64,000 nt of DNA from Skermanella rosea (GCF_016806835.2 NZ_CP086111.1:4085471-4149470), one strand, 5' to 3'; counted from the first letter of the stretch, positions 46,596 through 57,739 are shown. The notes: a model not told the origin generated them from the letters alone. Numbers and translations: made by a program.

Positions 46596-46948
46596 TCGTA
46601 GATACCTCCGCGGTCATCGCGATTCTCGAGCTTGAACCCGAGGCTGCCGACTTCGCGGGTCTCATCGCGAAGGCCGAAACCCCTTGGATCTCTGCAGTTG
46701 CCGTAGTCGAGGCTGGTATGCTGGCGGATAGCCGACGTGGCCCGGCGGGTGCCGATGAATTGGACAGGTTTCTCGTCCGGGCCAGGTTTCAAATCGTACC
46801 GTTCGACCATGTCCAAGCTCGGATCGCACGTCTGGCATTTCGCCGGTACGGCAAGGGCCGCCACCCGACCAGCCTGAATTTGGGCGATTGCATTGCCTAT
46901 TCCCTGTCAAAGGCTTCCGGCAAGCCTCTTCTGTCCAAAAGGCAATGA
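46592..46948 (+). CDS. vapC: VapC PIN-domain toxin, frameshifted near its 3' end
   Basis: A PIN-domain ribonuclease toxin, read as 118 residues. Asp4, Glu40 and Asp99 (LNLGDC) of the acidic centre are present. The protein stops at PLLSKRQ, where relatives continue with KGxDFxxTDI. Removing one A from the AAAA run at 46937-46940 restores SKGNDFGKTDVI, which then runs on to about 47016. The extra A therefore removes the fourth acidic position. It may be inactive. Confidence 0.85.
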   Translation: MIVDTSAVIAILELEPEAADFAGLIAKAETPWISAVAVVEAGMLADSRRGPAGADELDRFLVRARFQIVPFDHVQARIARLAFRRYGKGRHPTSLNLGDCIAYSLSKASGKPLLSKRQ

Positions 46949-47010
46949 TTTCGGCAAAACCGATGTAATCACCTGCTTACCCACGTCCCCGCTCCCCGTA
47001 CAAGACGAGC

Positions 47011-47637
47011 CTATGGCATAGGACCCCGCCCGCGCCTGACGCCGCCCTCTTCCGCAGGTTCGCCCCAGCGGCGGACCAGGCCGGCGTCCAGGTCGAACAT
47101 GTCCAGGACCCGGCCGACGGTGTGGTCGATCAGGGCATCCACCGAGTCCGGGCGCGCATAGAGGGCCGGGACCGGCGGGGCGATCACGGCGCCCATCTCG
47201 GCGAGCGACACCAGCGTGCGCAGATGGCCGAGATGGAGCGGGGTTTCGCGGACCATCAGGACGAGGCGGCGGCGCTCCTTCAGGACCACGTCGGCCGCCC
47301 GGGTCAGCAGCGTCGAGGTGACGCCGGTGGCGATCTCGCTCATGGTCCGGATCGAGCACGGCGCCACCACCATGCCCAGGGTGCGGAAACTGCCGCTGGA
47401 GATGGCGGCGCCGATGTCCTGGATCGGATAGGCCACGGTCGCCAGCGCGCGCACGTCGGCGACCTTCAGGTCCGTCTCGCACGCCAGGGTCACTTCCGCC
47501 GACCGGCTCATCACCAGATGGGATTCGACGCCGAGCCGGTTGAGCGCCTCCAGCAGGCGGACGCCGTACATGACGCCGGACGCGCCGCTGATCCCGACGA
47601 CGAGGCGGAGCGGGCGGCCGGCGGCGATGTCATCCAT
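47011..47637 (-). CDS. ubiX: Flavin prenyltransferase UbiX
   Basis: A 208-residue enzyme that makes prenylated FMN, the cofactor of UbiD decarboxylases. The signature motifs LVVGISGASGVMYGVRLLEAL, VVAPCSIRTMSEIATG and RRLVLMVRETPLHLGHL are intact. It begins 6 bp after the trcR stop on the same strand. No ubiD is in the window. Confidence 0.95.
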   Translation of the reverse strand: MDDIAAGRPLRLVVGISGASGVMYGVRLLEALNRLGVESHLVMSRSAEVTLACETDLKVADVRALATVAYPIQDIGAAISSGSFRTLGMVVAPCSIRTMSEIATGVTSTLLTRAADVVLKERRRLVLMVRETPLHLGHLRTLVSLAEMGAVIAPPVPALYARPDSVDALIDHTVGRVLDMFDLDAGLVRRWGEPAEEGGVRRGRGPMP

Positions 47638-47643
47638 GGCGGA

Positions 47644-48348
47644 TCAGTCTACCGTCTCGTCCAGGTCGGAGCCGTAGCCGCCGGCATATTTGCCGCGGTC
47701 GTGATCGTCGTCGTCGTGGCCGGCCGCGCCGGGCTCGTCGGCGAAGCCGGAGCCGGAGCCGGTCCCGCCTTCGCCCTCGTACTCCTCGTCCTCGCCCTGC
47801 TCGTCCGCCATCACGACCGGGGCGCCGCCCGGGCGGCGGATCGTGGCGATCGCCTCCTCCAGCTCGCGCTGGGTGCACAGGCCGAGCAGCACGGGGCTGC
47901 GCGGCTTGATGTTGGGCGTGTTCCAGTGGGTCCGGTCGCGCACGGCGGCGATGGTCGGCTTGGTCGTGCCGATCAGGCGGCTGACCTGGGCGTCGGAGAG
48001 GTCGGGGAACTGCTTGACGATCCAGGCGATGGCGTCAGGCTTGTCGCCGCGCTTGGTCACCGGGGTGTAGCGCGGCCCCTTGGAACGGGCGACCGGCTGC
48101 GGCAGGTCCTGGACGAGCAGCCGGAGCTTGGCGTCGGGATCCTTCTCGCACCGCTCGATCTCCTCCTTGGAGAGCTGGCCGTTGGCGATCGGGTCCAGCC
48201 CGACCATGCCGACCGCCACTTCGCCGTCGGCGATCGCCTTGATCTCCAGCGAGTGAAGGCCACAGAAGGCTGCGATCTGCTCGAAGGTGAGCGCGGTGTT
48301 CTCGACCAGCCAGACGGCGGTCGCTTTCGGCATCAATGGCAGGGGCAT
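47644..48348 (-). CDS. trcR: TrcR-like cell-cycle regulator (DUF1013)
   Basis: A 234-residue DUF1013 protein, named in databases as cell-cycle transcriptional regulator TrcR. The N-terminal MPKATAVWLVENTALTFEQIA and the second helix-turn-helix PDAIAWIVKQFPDLSDAQVSRLIGTT suggest two DNA-binding folds. The last ~45 residues are a Gly/Asp/Glu-rich acidic tail. CCGGAGG precedes the ATG. It is followed by ubiX after 6 bp. Confidence 0.85.
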   Translation of the reverse strand: MPLPLMPKATAVWLVENTALTFEQIAAFCGLHSLEIKAIADGEVAVGMVGLDPIANGQLSKEEIERCEKDPDAKLRLLVQDLPQPVARSKGPRYTPVTKRGDKPDAIAWIVKQFPDLSDAQVSRLIGTTKPTIAAVRDRTHWNTPNIKPRSPVLLGLCTQRELEEAIATIRRPGGAPVVMADEQGEDEEYEGEGGTGSGSGFADEPGAAGHDDDDHDRGKYAGGYGSDLDETVD

Positions 48349-48394
48349 CGGTCCTCCGGAAACTCTCTGGCTGGCTCGTCGTTGCGCAAGCGCG

Positions 48395-48417
48395 ACCCTT
48401 GATATCCAATATAGGGT
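48395..48417. promoter_or_regulatory. Palindrome over the putative trcR promoter
   Basis: An imperfect palindrome has outer arms ACCCT and AGGGT and inner ATAT repeats. Its minus-strand TATATT could be the -10 of trcR, whose start is 47 bp away. Binding of an (auto)regulator is possible. Confidence 0.4.
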
Positions 48418-48449
48418 GTCGGGACAGCGTCGGCGAGCAGGTTGGTCGT

Positions 48450-48482
48450 CTATGGCGTGTATGTATCTATGGCGTGTATGTA
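48450..48482. repeat. 17-bp tandem duplication
   Basis: CTATGGCGTGTATGTAT (48450-48466) is repeated immediately (48467-48482, last base differs). It lies in the gap between trcR and the oxidoreductase gene, at the 3' side of the latter. Confidence 0.8.
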
Positions 48483-48486
48483 CTTG

Positions 48487-48505
48487 AGGCCCGTCCGGGC
48501 CTTCA
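48487..48505 (-). terminator. Hairpin after the oxidoreductase gene
   Basis: AGGCCC and GGGCCT pair around a 4-base loop, right after the stop codon of the minus-strand oxidoreductase. There is no T tract, so it is at best a weak terminator. Confidence 0.4.
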
Positions 48506-48507
48506 AC

Positions 48508-49515
48508 TCAGGTGTCGAAGGTCAGGACGATCTTGCCGATGTGGCTGCTGGTCTCCATCAGGGCGTGGGCGGCGGCGGCCTCCCGGAACGGGTATGTCTT
48601 GTGGATCAGCGGCTTGACCTGGCCCGCCTCGATCAGCGGCCAGACCTTCTCCCGCAGGGACGCGGCGATGCGGCCCTTGTCGGCCACGGTGCGCGGCCGC
48701 AGGGTCGAGCCGGTCAGCGTCAGCCGCTTGACCATCACGGGCGTCATGTTCAGCGTGACCTTGGAGCCGCCCAGGAAAGCGATGCTGACATGCCGGCCGT
48801 CGGGCGCCATGCAGTCGATGTCGCGCTGGACATAGTCGCCGCCGACCATGTCGAGCACCACGTCCACGCCCTTGCCACCGGTCAGTTCCTTGACGACGGC
48901 GGCATAGTCCTCGGTCTTGTAGTCGATCGCCCGGTCGGCGCCGAGCCGCTCGCAGGCCCGGCACTTGTCGGCGCTGCCGGCGGTCGTGAAGACCCGCGCG
49001 CCGAACGCCTTGCCCAACTGGATGGCCGTCGTCCCGATGCCGCTGGAGCCGCCATGGATCAGCAGGGATTCGCCCTCCGCCAGGCGACCACGGTCGAAAA
49101 CGTTGGTCCAGACGGTGAAGAAGGTCTCCGGAACGCCGCCGGCCTCGGTCAGGCTCAGCCCCCGGGGGATCGGGAGCACCTGGGGAGCGGGCGTCACGCA
49201 GAACTCGGCATAGCCGCCGCCCGGCGTCAGGGCGCAGACCTGCTGGCCGACCTGGAGGTCCGCGACACCGGAGCCGACTGCCGCGATCTCGCCGGCCACC
49301 TCTAGGCCGGGAAGGTCGGAGGCGCCGGGCGGCGGCGGATAGGCCCCCTGGCGCTGAAGCACGTCGGGCCGGTTGACGCCGGCCGCCGAGACACGGATCA
49401 GCACCTCGCCCGGCCCGGGCTGGGGAACCGGTCGGGTCGTCGGTCGCAGCACGTCGGGACCGCCGGGGGCGGAGATCTCGATCGCGGTCATGGTGTGCGG
49501 CAGGGCGGAGGCCAT
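48508..49515 (-). CDS. NAD(P)H-quinone oxidoreductase, zinc-independent MDR family
   Basis: A 335-residue medium-chain reductase of the PIG3/quinone-oxidoreductase type, from ATG 49515 with AGAGGAA upstream. The N-terminal GroES-like domain has VSAAGVNRPDVLQRQGAYPPPPG, and the NADP loop is LIHGGSSGIGTTAIQLGKAFG. Zinc ligands are lacking. It is cytoplasmic and reduces quinones or enals. Divergent from the DUF1192 gene. Confidence 0.9.
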   Translation of the reverse strand: MASALPHTMTAIEISAPGGPDVLRPTTRPVPQPGPGEVLIRVSAAGVNRPDVLQRQGAYPPPPGASDLPGLEVAGEIAAVGSGVADLQVGQQVCALTPGGGYAEFCVTPAPQVLPIPRGLSLTEAGGVPETFFTVWTNVFDRGRLAEGESLLIHGGSSGIGTTAIQLGKAFGARVFTTAGSADKCRACERLGADRAIDYKTEDYAAVVKELTGGKGVDVVLDMVGGDYVQRDIDCMAPDGRHVSIAFLGGSKVTLNMTPVMVKRLTLTGSTLRPRTVADKGRIAASLREKVWPLIEAGQVKPLIHKTYPFREAAAAHALMETSSHIGKIVLTFDT

Positions 49516-49671
49516 GGGCTTCCTCTTGTAGGCTTCGATCGATTGCGGGATAGATTGCACATGTACCCCTCGGGGAAGGTCGATACAAGCGGACTCGGGG
49601 GGAACGCACCCTGATTTACCCCGGACCGCCCCCTGGGCGGCCCCGGACCAAGCGAAGCGGGAGGACGAGAC

Positions 49672-49854
49672 GTGAACCTGGAAGACCTGGAACCGGCGAA
49701 GAAGCCGGCCGCCAAGAAGGACCTGACGGTGATGTCGATCGACGAGCTGAGGGACTACATCGCCACCCTGCAGGGCGAGATCGAGCGGGCGGAAGGCGCC
49801 ATCGCCGCCAAGCAGGCGCACCGCAGCGGCGCCGAGTCCTTCTTCAAGAAGTAG
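49672..49854 (+). CDS. DUF1192 small protein
   Basis: A 60-residue protein starting from GTG 49672, with GGGAGGA upstream. The core LTVMSIDELRDYIATLQGEIERAE and the end AHRSGAESFFKK match DUF1192, small conserved alphaproteobacterial proteins of unknown function, often near this oxidoreductase. Confidence 0.87.
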   Translation: MNLEDLEPAKKPAAKKDLTVMSIDELRDYIATLQGEIERAEGAIAAKQAHRSGAESFFKK

Positions 49855-49884
49855 GAACGCGGGCGGCCGTCATGCGGTGCCCCT

Positions 49885-50622
49885 TCAGGGGTCCTGTGGA
49901 GGGCCGCCCTTCCCGTCCCCGTCCTGGAGCTTTTCGGCGTGGCGGTGCATCGCGCGGAAGGTCCGGGAGACAAACTGGCGGCGCAGCAGGATCATGACGA
50001 CCCACAGGGTGGCGGCCATGAACAGGTATGGACCGATGAACCAAGTCAGCGCCGCCAGCGCGAAGTAATAGGCCCGCAGCCCGCCGTTGAAGCTGGCCCC
50101 GGCCAGGCTCAGCACGGTGCCGATCTCCTCCGCGTAGGCGTCGCGGTCGGCCGGGGTCAGCGGCGGCATCGGCGCGCTGCCCATCATGGCGCAGCAGTAA
50201 TTGTACTGGCGGATCGCCCAGGTGAACTTCATGAAGCCGAAGATGAAGATGCCGAACAGCAGCAGGATCTTCATCTCGAAGAACTCGCGGCTGACCGGGC
50301 TGGCGAAGCTGAGCTGGCTGAGCATGCCGTGCGCCGCGTCGACCGAGCCGAGAAGCCCGACGAGGCCGGCCAGCACCAGCATCGAGGTGGAGGCGAAGAA
50401 GGTCACGGAATGGATGGTGTGCCCGACCAGGGCGGTATCCATGATCCGGTTCTCGCGGTCCAGCATCCGGCGCATCCATTCGCCCCGGAGCAGCTTGAGG
50501 TGCTGGTTGACGCCCCAGAGGCCGCTGGCGAGATGGTCCATGACCAGCGTGTAGCTGCACCACGCGGCCAGGAACAGGCCGAACGCGGCCAAGTCGGGCA
50601 TCGAGACGTCCTGCGGCATCAT
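49885..50622 (-). CDS. DUF599 membrane protein
   Basis: A 245-residue protein with about four or five membrane segments. It has the DUF599 pattern: LWGVNQHLKLLRGEWMRRMLDRENRIMDT, FASTSMLVLAGL, FMKFTWAIRQYNYCCAMMGSAP and ASFNGGLRAYYFALA. Function unknown. Its ATG overlaps the RHH gene stop by 4 bp, so the two are translated together. Confidence 0.87.
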   Translation of the reverse strand: MMPQDVSMPDLAAFGLFLAAWCSYTLVMDHLASGLWGVNQHLKLLRGEWMRRMLDRENRIMDTALVGHTIHSVTFFASTSMLVLAGLVGLLGSVDAAHGMLSQLSFASPVSREFFEMKILLLFGIFIFGFMKFTWAIRQYNYCCAMMGSAPMPPLTPADRDAYAEEIGTVLSLAGASFNGGLRAYYFALAALTWFIGPYLFMAATLWVVMILLRRQFVSRTFRAMHRHAEKLQDGDGKGGPPQDP

Positions 50623-50849
50623 GGCCCTTCGGGGGATCGGAGCCTGGAGAATTCGGCGAGGACGAAGACGCGGATGGCACTGGACAGGTTGCCGGAGCGG
50701 CCCTCGTCGATCTGCTCGATCAGGGCGTTGACCGAGACGCCCCGGGAAGCCGCGATGTCCTTGAGCGCGTCCCAGAAGGCGGCCTCGAGCGAAACGCTGG
50801 TCGAGTGTCCGGCGATGGTGACCGAGCGTTTCCTGATCGCGCTGTCCAT
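50619..50849 (-). CDS. Ribbon-helix-helix protein (RHH_4-like)
   Basis: A 76-residue protein, KRSVTIAGHSTSVSLEAAFWDAL then IAASRGVSVNALIEQIDEG, matching the RHH_4 group of small predicted DNA-binding proteins. It is coupled to the DUF599 gene by a 4-bp overlap. It could act as a repressor or a toxin-antitoxin-like regulator, but DUF599 is not a toxin family. Confidence 0.85.
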   Translation of the reverse strand: MDSAIRKRSVTIAGHSTSVSLEAAFWDALKDIAASRGVSVNALIEQIDEGRSGNLSSAIRVFVLAEFSRLRSPEGP

Positions 50850-50888
50850 GAACCTTCCGAGATTGCCGTCCAGGGAGGCCGGAGGGTG

Positions 50889-50934
50889 CCGCCCGCCGGT
50901 CCCTTCCCCGCGGGGAGAAGGTGCCGGCGGGCGG
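50889..50934. repeat. Long GC-rich hairpin, repeat-like
   Basis: A perfect 11-bp outer stem (CCGCCCGCCGG and CCGGCGGGCGG) encloses an inner CCTTCCCCG/CGGGGAGAAGG hairpin. It lies between fumC and the RHH gene. The CCTTC-CCCGCGGGGAGAAGG core resembles widely dispersed intergenic repeats of GC-rich proteobacteria and could end the fumC message, though no T run is present. Confidence 0.6.
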
Positions 50935-50946
50935 GTGCGAGTGCCG

Positions 50947-52347
<1,401 letters not shown>

Positions 52348-52683
52348 GGACTGGTTCCCCCGGGAGATGGTGTCTTCGATTGACCGGGGTTTTACCACAG
52401 CCTCGCCCCGGAACAAGCGGCGAGGGAGCGGTGGCGGCGGCGGGTCAGCTTATGCCGCACCCGGGCGGCTGGGCCGTCGCCAGTTTGATATTGACAGTAT
52501 GTTGGTAGATCTATCTCGGCCTTGGCCTTTTGAGGTACCATCGCGCTCGGCACGGGGGCGCCAAACGGAACAGGCCGGCGTTGGGGCTGCCTGTCCCGCG
52601 ATTCCTTGACTGGGTTTCCACTCTCCGGCGGTTCATTATCCCGCAATCGACCATCGAGCAGTTCCGGGGCAAACCTGCAGAAG

Positions 52684-55600
52684 ATGCATACGCTAGAGTC
52701 GAAAGATCCGAAGAACGGCATCGCTCCCGACGAGAGGCACTATGCGCGCCTGCTCCAGGGCATGCTCGACAGCGCGTTCATCGGGCTGATGGCCTTCCGC
52801 TCGGTCCGGGACCCGGAGGGGCGCATCATCGATTTCGAATGGGTGCTGGTCAACGCCGCGGCGGAAGCGATGATCGGCCGGCCGGCGCTCACCCTGATCG
52901 GCCAGCGGCTGCTCGAGGAAATGCCCGGCAACCGCATCGACGGCCTGTTCGACGCCTATGCCGGCGTGGTGGAGAGCGGCGACCCCTGGGAAGGCGAGCG
53001 CTGGTACGACCATGACGGCATCCGGAGCTGGTTCACGATCCGGGCGGCGCGGCTGGAGGACGGCTTCGCCGTGACCTTCGCCGACATCACGGAGGCCAAG
53101 CGGGTCGAGCGCGAGCTGCTGGACAGCCGGGAACTTCTGACCCTGGCCCTCCAGGCCGGGCGCGACGGCATCTGGGACTGGGACCTGCGGACCGGGCGGA
53201 TCTGGTTCTCCCCCCAGTGGAAGGCGCAGCTGGGATATGCCGACCACGAGATTCCGAACACGCTGGAGGCCTGGGGCAAGCTGATCCTGCCCGAGGACAA
53301 GGCGGAAGCGCTCCGGCTGGTCGAGGACTACAATTCCGGCCGGGTGGACGGCTTCGAGACGGTCCAGCGGTTCCGGCACAAGCGCGGGCATATCGTCTAT
53401 ATCTACAGCCGGGCGATCCATGTGCTCGATGCCGGCGGCAAGGCAGTGCGCATGGTCGGCGCGCACACCGACATCACCCAGCAGAAATCCTCGGAGGAGG
53501 CGGCGCGGCGGGCCGAGCAGCGCCTGCGCGAGGCGATCGACGCGATCCCCGACGGCTTCGTCCTGTTCGACGCCGACGACCGGCTGGTGATCTGCAACGA
53601 GCGCTACTGCACCATCTACGGCATGGCGCCGGACGCCTTCCGGCCCGGCATGAGCTTCGCCGAGATCCTGAGGCTCTATGCCGAGGAGGTCAGGCCGGAC
53701 GAGGCGACCGGGCATCCCGGCGGGATCGACGGCTGGATCCGCGACCGCATGGAGGTCCACGAGAACCCCGGCACCCTGATCGAGCGCCGGCTGGACGACG
53801 GCCGCTGGCTGCGGATCGAGGAGCGTCGCACGCGCGACGGCGGCATCGTCGGGACGCGGAGCGACATCACCTGGATGAAGGACCAGGAACGCAGGCTGCG
53901 CGAGCAGGCACAGCTTACCGAAGCGATCCTCGACGCGATCCCGGTGAACGTCTTCGTCAAGGACGAGGCCCGGCGCTTCGTGCTGTTCAACCGCCACTTC
54001 GCCAACTACATCCAGCGCGACAAGGACTCGCTGATCGGGCGGACGGCCTACGACATATTCGACGCGCAGACCGCCGAGCGGCTCGACGCGGAGGACCGGC
54101 AGGTGCTCCAGGAGGGCGCCCTGCTGAATTCGGTCATCGACCTGGAAATCGGCGGGAAGGCCCGCACCCTGCTGGCCCACAAGCATGTCGAGTTGCTGGG
54201 CGAACGCCGCCTGCTGATCGGCTCGTCGGTGGACATCACGCACCGGCGGGAGGCCGAGAAGGCCCTGGCGGAGAGCGAGGCCCGGTTCCGCGACCTGATC
54301 GAGGGATCGATCCAGGGCATCGTGATCCACCGCGGCTTCCGCCCCCTGTTCGTCAACGGCGCCTTCGCGCGGATGCACGGCTACGGGTCGGCCGACGAGG
54401 TCATGGCCCTGCCCTCGCTGCTCTCCCTGCTGACGGAGGAGCGCCGCGCCGAGGCGGCCGCGGGCCTGGCCAGCCTGATGGACGGTTCCGATACCGACGC
54501 GCTGGGCGCGCGCGAGCCGCACCTGCGCAAGGACGGCGCGCTGATCTGGGTCGATGTCCAGGGCCGGGTGGTCGACTGGATGGGCGAGCCGGCGCTCCAG
54601 GTCACCGTGATCGACGTGACCGACCGCAAACGGTTCGAGGACGAGCTGGAGCGCGCCCGGCGCGACGCGGACGAGCAGCGCGAGCGGGCGGAGGCGGCCA
54701 ACCGGGCGAAGTCCCAGTTCCTGGCGATGATGAGCCACGAGCTTCGGACTCCCATGACCGGCGTGCTGGGGATGATCGACCTGCTGCTGGGCGGCGACCT
54801 GCCGGAAGAGCAGCAGGGCTTCGTCGAGGTGCTGCGCACGTCGGCCGGCACGCTGATGAACATCCTGAACGACATCCTGGACTTCTCGAAGATCGAGGCC
54901 GGGCAGCTCCGGCTGGAGACGATCGAGTACCGGCCCCGGGACGTGATCGACGAGGTGGTCCGGCTGTTCGCGGCGCGGGCGTCGGCGAAGGGCGTCGGGC
55001 TCCATGTCACGGTGGGCAGCAGGATGCCGGCCGTCGTCCGGGGCGACCCGACGCGGCTGCGCCAGGTGCTGTTCAACCTGGTGGGCAACGCGATCAAGTT
55101 CACGGAGCGCGGGCGGATCACCGTGCTGGCCGACCGGGAGGGCGCGCCGGAGCCCGGCGGCGGGCCGGAACTGTCCTTCGAGGTCGTCGATACCGGCATC
55201 GGCATGACGCAGGAGGAGCAGGCGCGCCTGTTCGAGGCCTTCGTCCAGGCCGACAGCTCGACCACCCGGCGGTTCGGCGGGACCGGGCTGGGGCTCGCGA
55301 TCTGCCGCCGCCTGGTCACGGCCATGGGCGGGGAGATCGGGGTCCGGAGCAATCCCGGCAGCGGCTCCGCGTTCCGGTTCACCATCCGGGCGGAAGCCGC
55401 GGTGCTGCCGGCGGCGTCCCCGCGGCCGTCGCGGACGGTGCCGGAGGCGTCGCGGACCTGCCGGGTGCTGCTCGCGGAGGACAGCGACATCAACAGGATG
55501 ATGATTTCGACCGGGCTCCAGCGCATGGGGCACTCGGTCGAGGCGGTGGCGAACGGGCAGCTGGCCCTGGAGGCGGCGGCGCGCGAGCGGTTCGACATCG

Positions 55601-56190
55601 TGCTGATGGACATGCAGATGCCGGTGATGGACGGCCCGGCGGCGGCGCGGGCGATCCGCGAGCTGGACCCGCCGTTCCGGTCGGTGCCGATCGTGGCGCT
55701 GACGGCGGACGCGATGCCGGAGAACCGCGAAACCTATGCCGCGGCCGGGCTGGACGGGTTCCTCACCAAGCCCATCGAATGGGCGAGGCTGTCCGCCGTC
55801 ATCGTCGATCTGGTCGACCGCTGCGAGGCGGCAACGCCGGCCGCGGAACTCGGCGCGGCGGCCGGCATGGCGGCGAAGCTCAACGAGCTCGCCCGGGCGG
55901 TGGGCCGGGAGAACCTGGACACGATGCTGGCGGTGGTTCCCGACGCGGCCCGGCGCGAACTGGCGCGCCTGCGCGGGGCGGGCGACAACCGTGCCGAGGC
56001 CGTGGGCGCCGCCCACAGCCTGCACGGGCTGGCCGCCAATTTCGGCCTGGAGCGGCTGCGCCGGCTGGCCGAGGCGGTGGAGTCCGGACGGATGCCGGCG
56101 GACGGCGCGGGCGACCAGATCGCGGAGGCGATCGACGAGTGCGAGGCGACGATCGCCGGATGGCGGGAGACCTCGCGGGCGGCCTCATAG
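52684..56190 (+). CDS. Five-PAS hybrid sensor histidine kinase with receiver and HPt domains
   Basis: A 1168-residue cytoplasmic kinase from ATG 52684. PAS-like domains lie near 20-125, 150-265, 280-398, 411-523 and 530-658. HisKA has His685 ([12 protein letters not shown]), the ATPase domain [15 protein letters not shown] and GGTGLGL, the receiver Asp976 ([12 protein letters not shown]), and the HPt His1111 ([13 protein letters not shown]). A full phosphorelay on one chain with no membrane segment points to a cytoplasmic signal, possibly redox or energy state. No response regulator gene is adjacent. It is divergent from fumC. Confidence 0.93.
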   Translation: MHTLESKDPKNGIAPDERHYARLLQGMLDSAFIGLMAFRSVRDPEGRIIDFEWVLVNAAAEAMIGRPALTLIGQRLLEEMPGNRIDGLFDAYAGVVESGDPWEGERWYDHDGIRSWFTIRAARLEDGFAVTFADITEAKRVERELLDSRELLTLALQAGRDGIWDWDLRTGRIWFSPQWKAQLGYADHEIPNTLEAWGKLILPEDKAEALRLVEDYNSGRVDGFETVQRFRHKRGHIVYIYSRAIHVLDAGGKAVRMVGAHTDITQQKSSEEAARRAEQRLREAIDAIPDGFVLFDADDRLVICNERYCTIYGMAPDAFRPGMSFAEILRLYAEEVRPDEATGHPGGIDGWIRDRMEVHENPGTLIERRLDDGRWLRIEERRTRDGGIVGTRSDITWMKDQERRLREQAQLTEAILDAIPVNVFVKDEARRFVLFNRHFANYIQRDKDSLIGRTAYDIFDAQTAERLDAEDRQVLQEGALLNSVIDLEIGGKARTLLAHKHVELLGERRLLIGSSVDITHRREAEKALAESEARFRDLIEGSIQGIVIHRGFRPLFVNGAFARMHGYGSADEVMALPSLLSLLTEERRAEAAAGLASLMDGSDTDALGAREPHLRKDGALIWVDVQGRVVDWMGEPALQVTVIDVTDRKRFEDELERARRDADEQRERAEAANRAKSQFLAMMSHELRTPMTGVLGMIDLLLGGDLPEEQQGFVEVLRTSAGTLMNILNDILDFSKIEAGQLRLETIEYRPRDVIDEVVRLFAARASAKGVGLHVTVGSRMPAVVRGDPTRLRQVLFNLVGNAIKFTERGRITVLADREGAPEPGGGPELSFEVVDTGIGMTQEEQARLFEAFVQADSSTTRRFGGTGLGLAICRRLVTAMGGEIGVRSNPGSGSAFRFTIRAEAAVLPAASPRPSRTVPEASRTCRVLLAEDSDINRMMISTGLQRMGHSVEAVANGQLALEAAARERFDIVLMDMQMPVMDGPAAARAIRELDPPFRSVPIVALTADAMPENRETYAAAGLDGFLTKPIEWARLSAVIVDLVDRCEAATPAAELGAAAGMAAKLNELARAVGRENLDTMLAVVPDAARRELARLRGAGDNRAEAVGAAHSLHGLAANFGLERLRRLAEAVESGRMPADGAGDQIAEAIDECEATIAGWRETSRAAS

Positions 56191-56238
56191 CGGTTCGCCC
56201 GGGGCCGACCCGCGGGATCCAACCGGGATCGCGGGAAC

Positions 56239-57645
56239 TCAGACCCGGATCACCTTGCCCGGGTTCATGATGTTCTTCGGGTCGAGCGACTGCTTGACCA
56301 TGCGCATGACGCTGACCGCCTCGCCGTGCTCGGCGGGCAGGAAGTGCATCTTGCCGTAGCCGACGCCGTGCTCTCCGGTGCAGGTGCCGCCCATGGCGAG
56401 CGCCCGCATCACCATGCGCTCGTTCAGCTCCGCGGCTTCCGCGAGTTCGGCCGGGTTGGCGGGATCGACCAGGTAGACCAGGTGGAAATTGCCGTCGCCG
56501 ACATGGCCGACCAGGGGCGCCGTCAGGCTGGACGCCGCGATGTCCGCCTTGGTGTCGACGATGCACTCGGCGAGGCGGGAGATCGGCACGCAGACGTCGG
56601 TAGGCCAGCCCTTGGAGCCGGGACGGAGCGCCAGCGCCGCGTAGTAGGCTTCGTGCCGGGCCTGCCATAGGCGGGAGCGGTCCTCCGGGCGCGCCGCCCA
56701 CTGGAAGTCGGTGCCGCCGAACTCCTCCGCGATGGCGGAGACCATCTCGGCCTGCTCCTTGACGCCGGCCTCGGTCCCGTGGAACTCGAAGAACAGGGTC
56801 GGGGCGACCTTGTAGTCCAGTTTGCTGTAGGCGACGACCGCGCCCATCTGGACCTCGTCCAGCAACTCGATGCGGGCCACGGGAATGCCGGACTGGATCG
56901 TCGCGATGACGGTATCGACGGCGTCCTTGATCGTCGGGAACGGGCAGACCGCGGCGGAGACCGCCTCCGGGATGCCGTAGAGGCGCAGGGTCACCTCGGT
57001 GATGACGCCCAGCGTGCCCTCGGCGCCGACGAACAGGCGGGTCAGGTCGTAGCCGGCGGCGGACTTGCGGGCGCGCCCGCCGGTCCTGACGATGCGGCCG
57101 TCGGCCATCACCACGGTCAGCCCCAGCACGTTCTCCCGCATGGTGCCGTAGCGCACCGCGTTGGTGCCGCTGGCCCGGGTCGATGCCATGCCGCCCAGCG
57201 AGGCGTCGGCGCCGGGATCGATCGGGAAGAACAGGCCGGTGTCGCGCAGATGCTCGTTGAGCTGCTTCCGGGTCACGCCGGCCTGGACCGTCACGTCCAG
57301 GTCCTCCGGGCTGACGCGCAGCACGGCGTTCATGCCGGAAAGGTCGATGCAGACGCCGCCGCGCAGGGCCGCGACGCCGCCCTCCAGCGAGGTGCCGGTG
57401 CCGAACGGGATGACCGGGGTATCGTGCCGGGCGCAGGCCGCGACGACGGCCGCGACCTCCTCCGTGCTCCGGACGAAGGCGACCGCGTCGGGCGGGACGA
57501 CGGGATGGTAGGACTCGTCCTTGCCATGGTGCTCCCGGACCGCGGCCGAAGTGCTCAGCCGCTCGCCGAGCAGGGCTCGAAGCTCCTCGATCAGGGCTGC
57601 GTCGGCGGGAGCGCGGGACTCCACGGCATGCGCGGGGGCGGTCAT
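56239..57645 (-). CDS. FAD-binding D-lactate/glycolate-type oxidase
   Basis: A 468-residue enzyme of the FAD/VAO family (D-lactate dehydrogenase, GlcD and relatives). The FAD-binding part has PVIPFGTGTSLEGGV, DPGADASLGGMASTRASGTNA and FVGAEGTLGVITEVTLRLYG; the C-terminal part has VGHVGDGNFH and CTGEHGVGYGKM. It oxidises a 2-hydroxy acid, and the single-chain type best matches cytochrome-linked D-lactate dehydrogenase. The SD GAGGAAAT precedes ATG 57645. Confidence 0.88.
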   Translation of the reverse strand: MTAPAHAVESRAPADAALIEELRALLGERLSTSAAVREHHGKDESYHPVVPPDAVAFVRSTEEVAAVVAACARHDTPVIPFGTGTSLEGGVAALRGGVCIDLSGMNAVLRVSPEDLDVTVQAGVTRKQLNEHLRDTGLFFPIDPGADASLGGMASTRASGTNAVRYGTMRENVLGLTVVMADGRIVRTGGRARKSAAGYDLTRLFVGAEGTLGVITEVTLRLYGIPEAVSAAVCPFPTIKDAVDTVIATIQSGIPVARIELLDEVQMGAVVAYSKLDYKVAPTLFFEFHGTEAGVKEQAEMVSAIAEEFGGTDFQWAARPEDRSRLWQARHEAYYAALALRPGSKGWPTDVCVPISRLAECIVDTKADIAASSLTAPLVGHVGDGNFHLVYLVDPANPAELAEAAELNERMVMRALAMGGTCTGEHGVGYGKMHFLPAEHGEAVSVMRMVKQSLDPKNIMNPGKVIRV

Positions 57646-57739
57646 GGCGATTTCCTCAAGCTGGCGTTTTCCGGCAGCCTAAGGGAGCGGGCCTGCCGCC
57701 GCAAGGGCATGTGGTGATACCAATTCCCGGAGCGGATCC

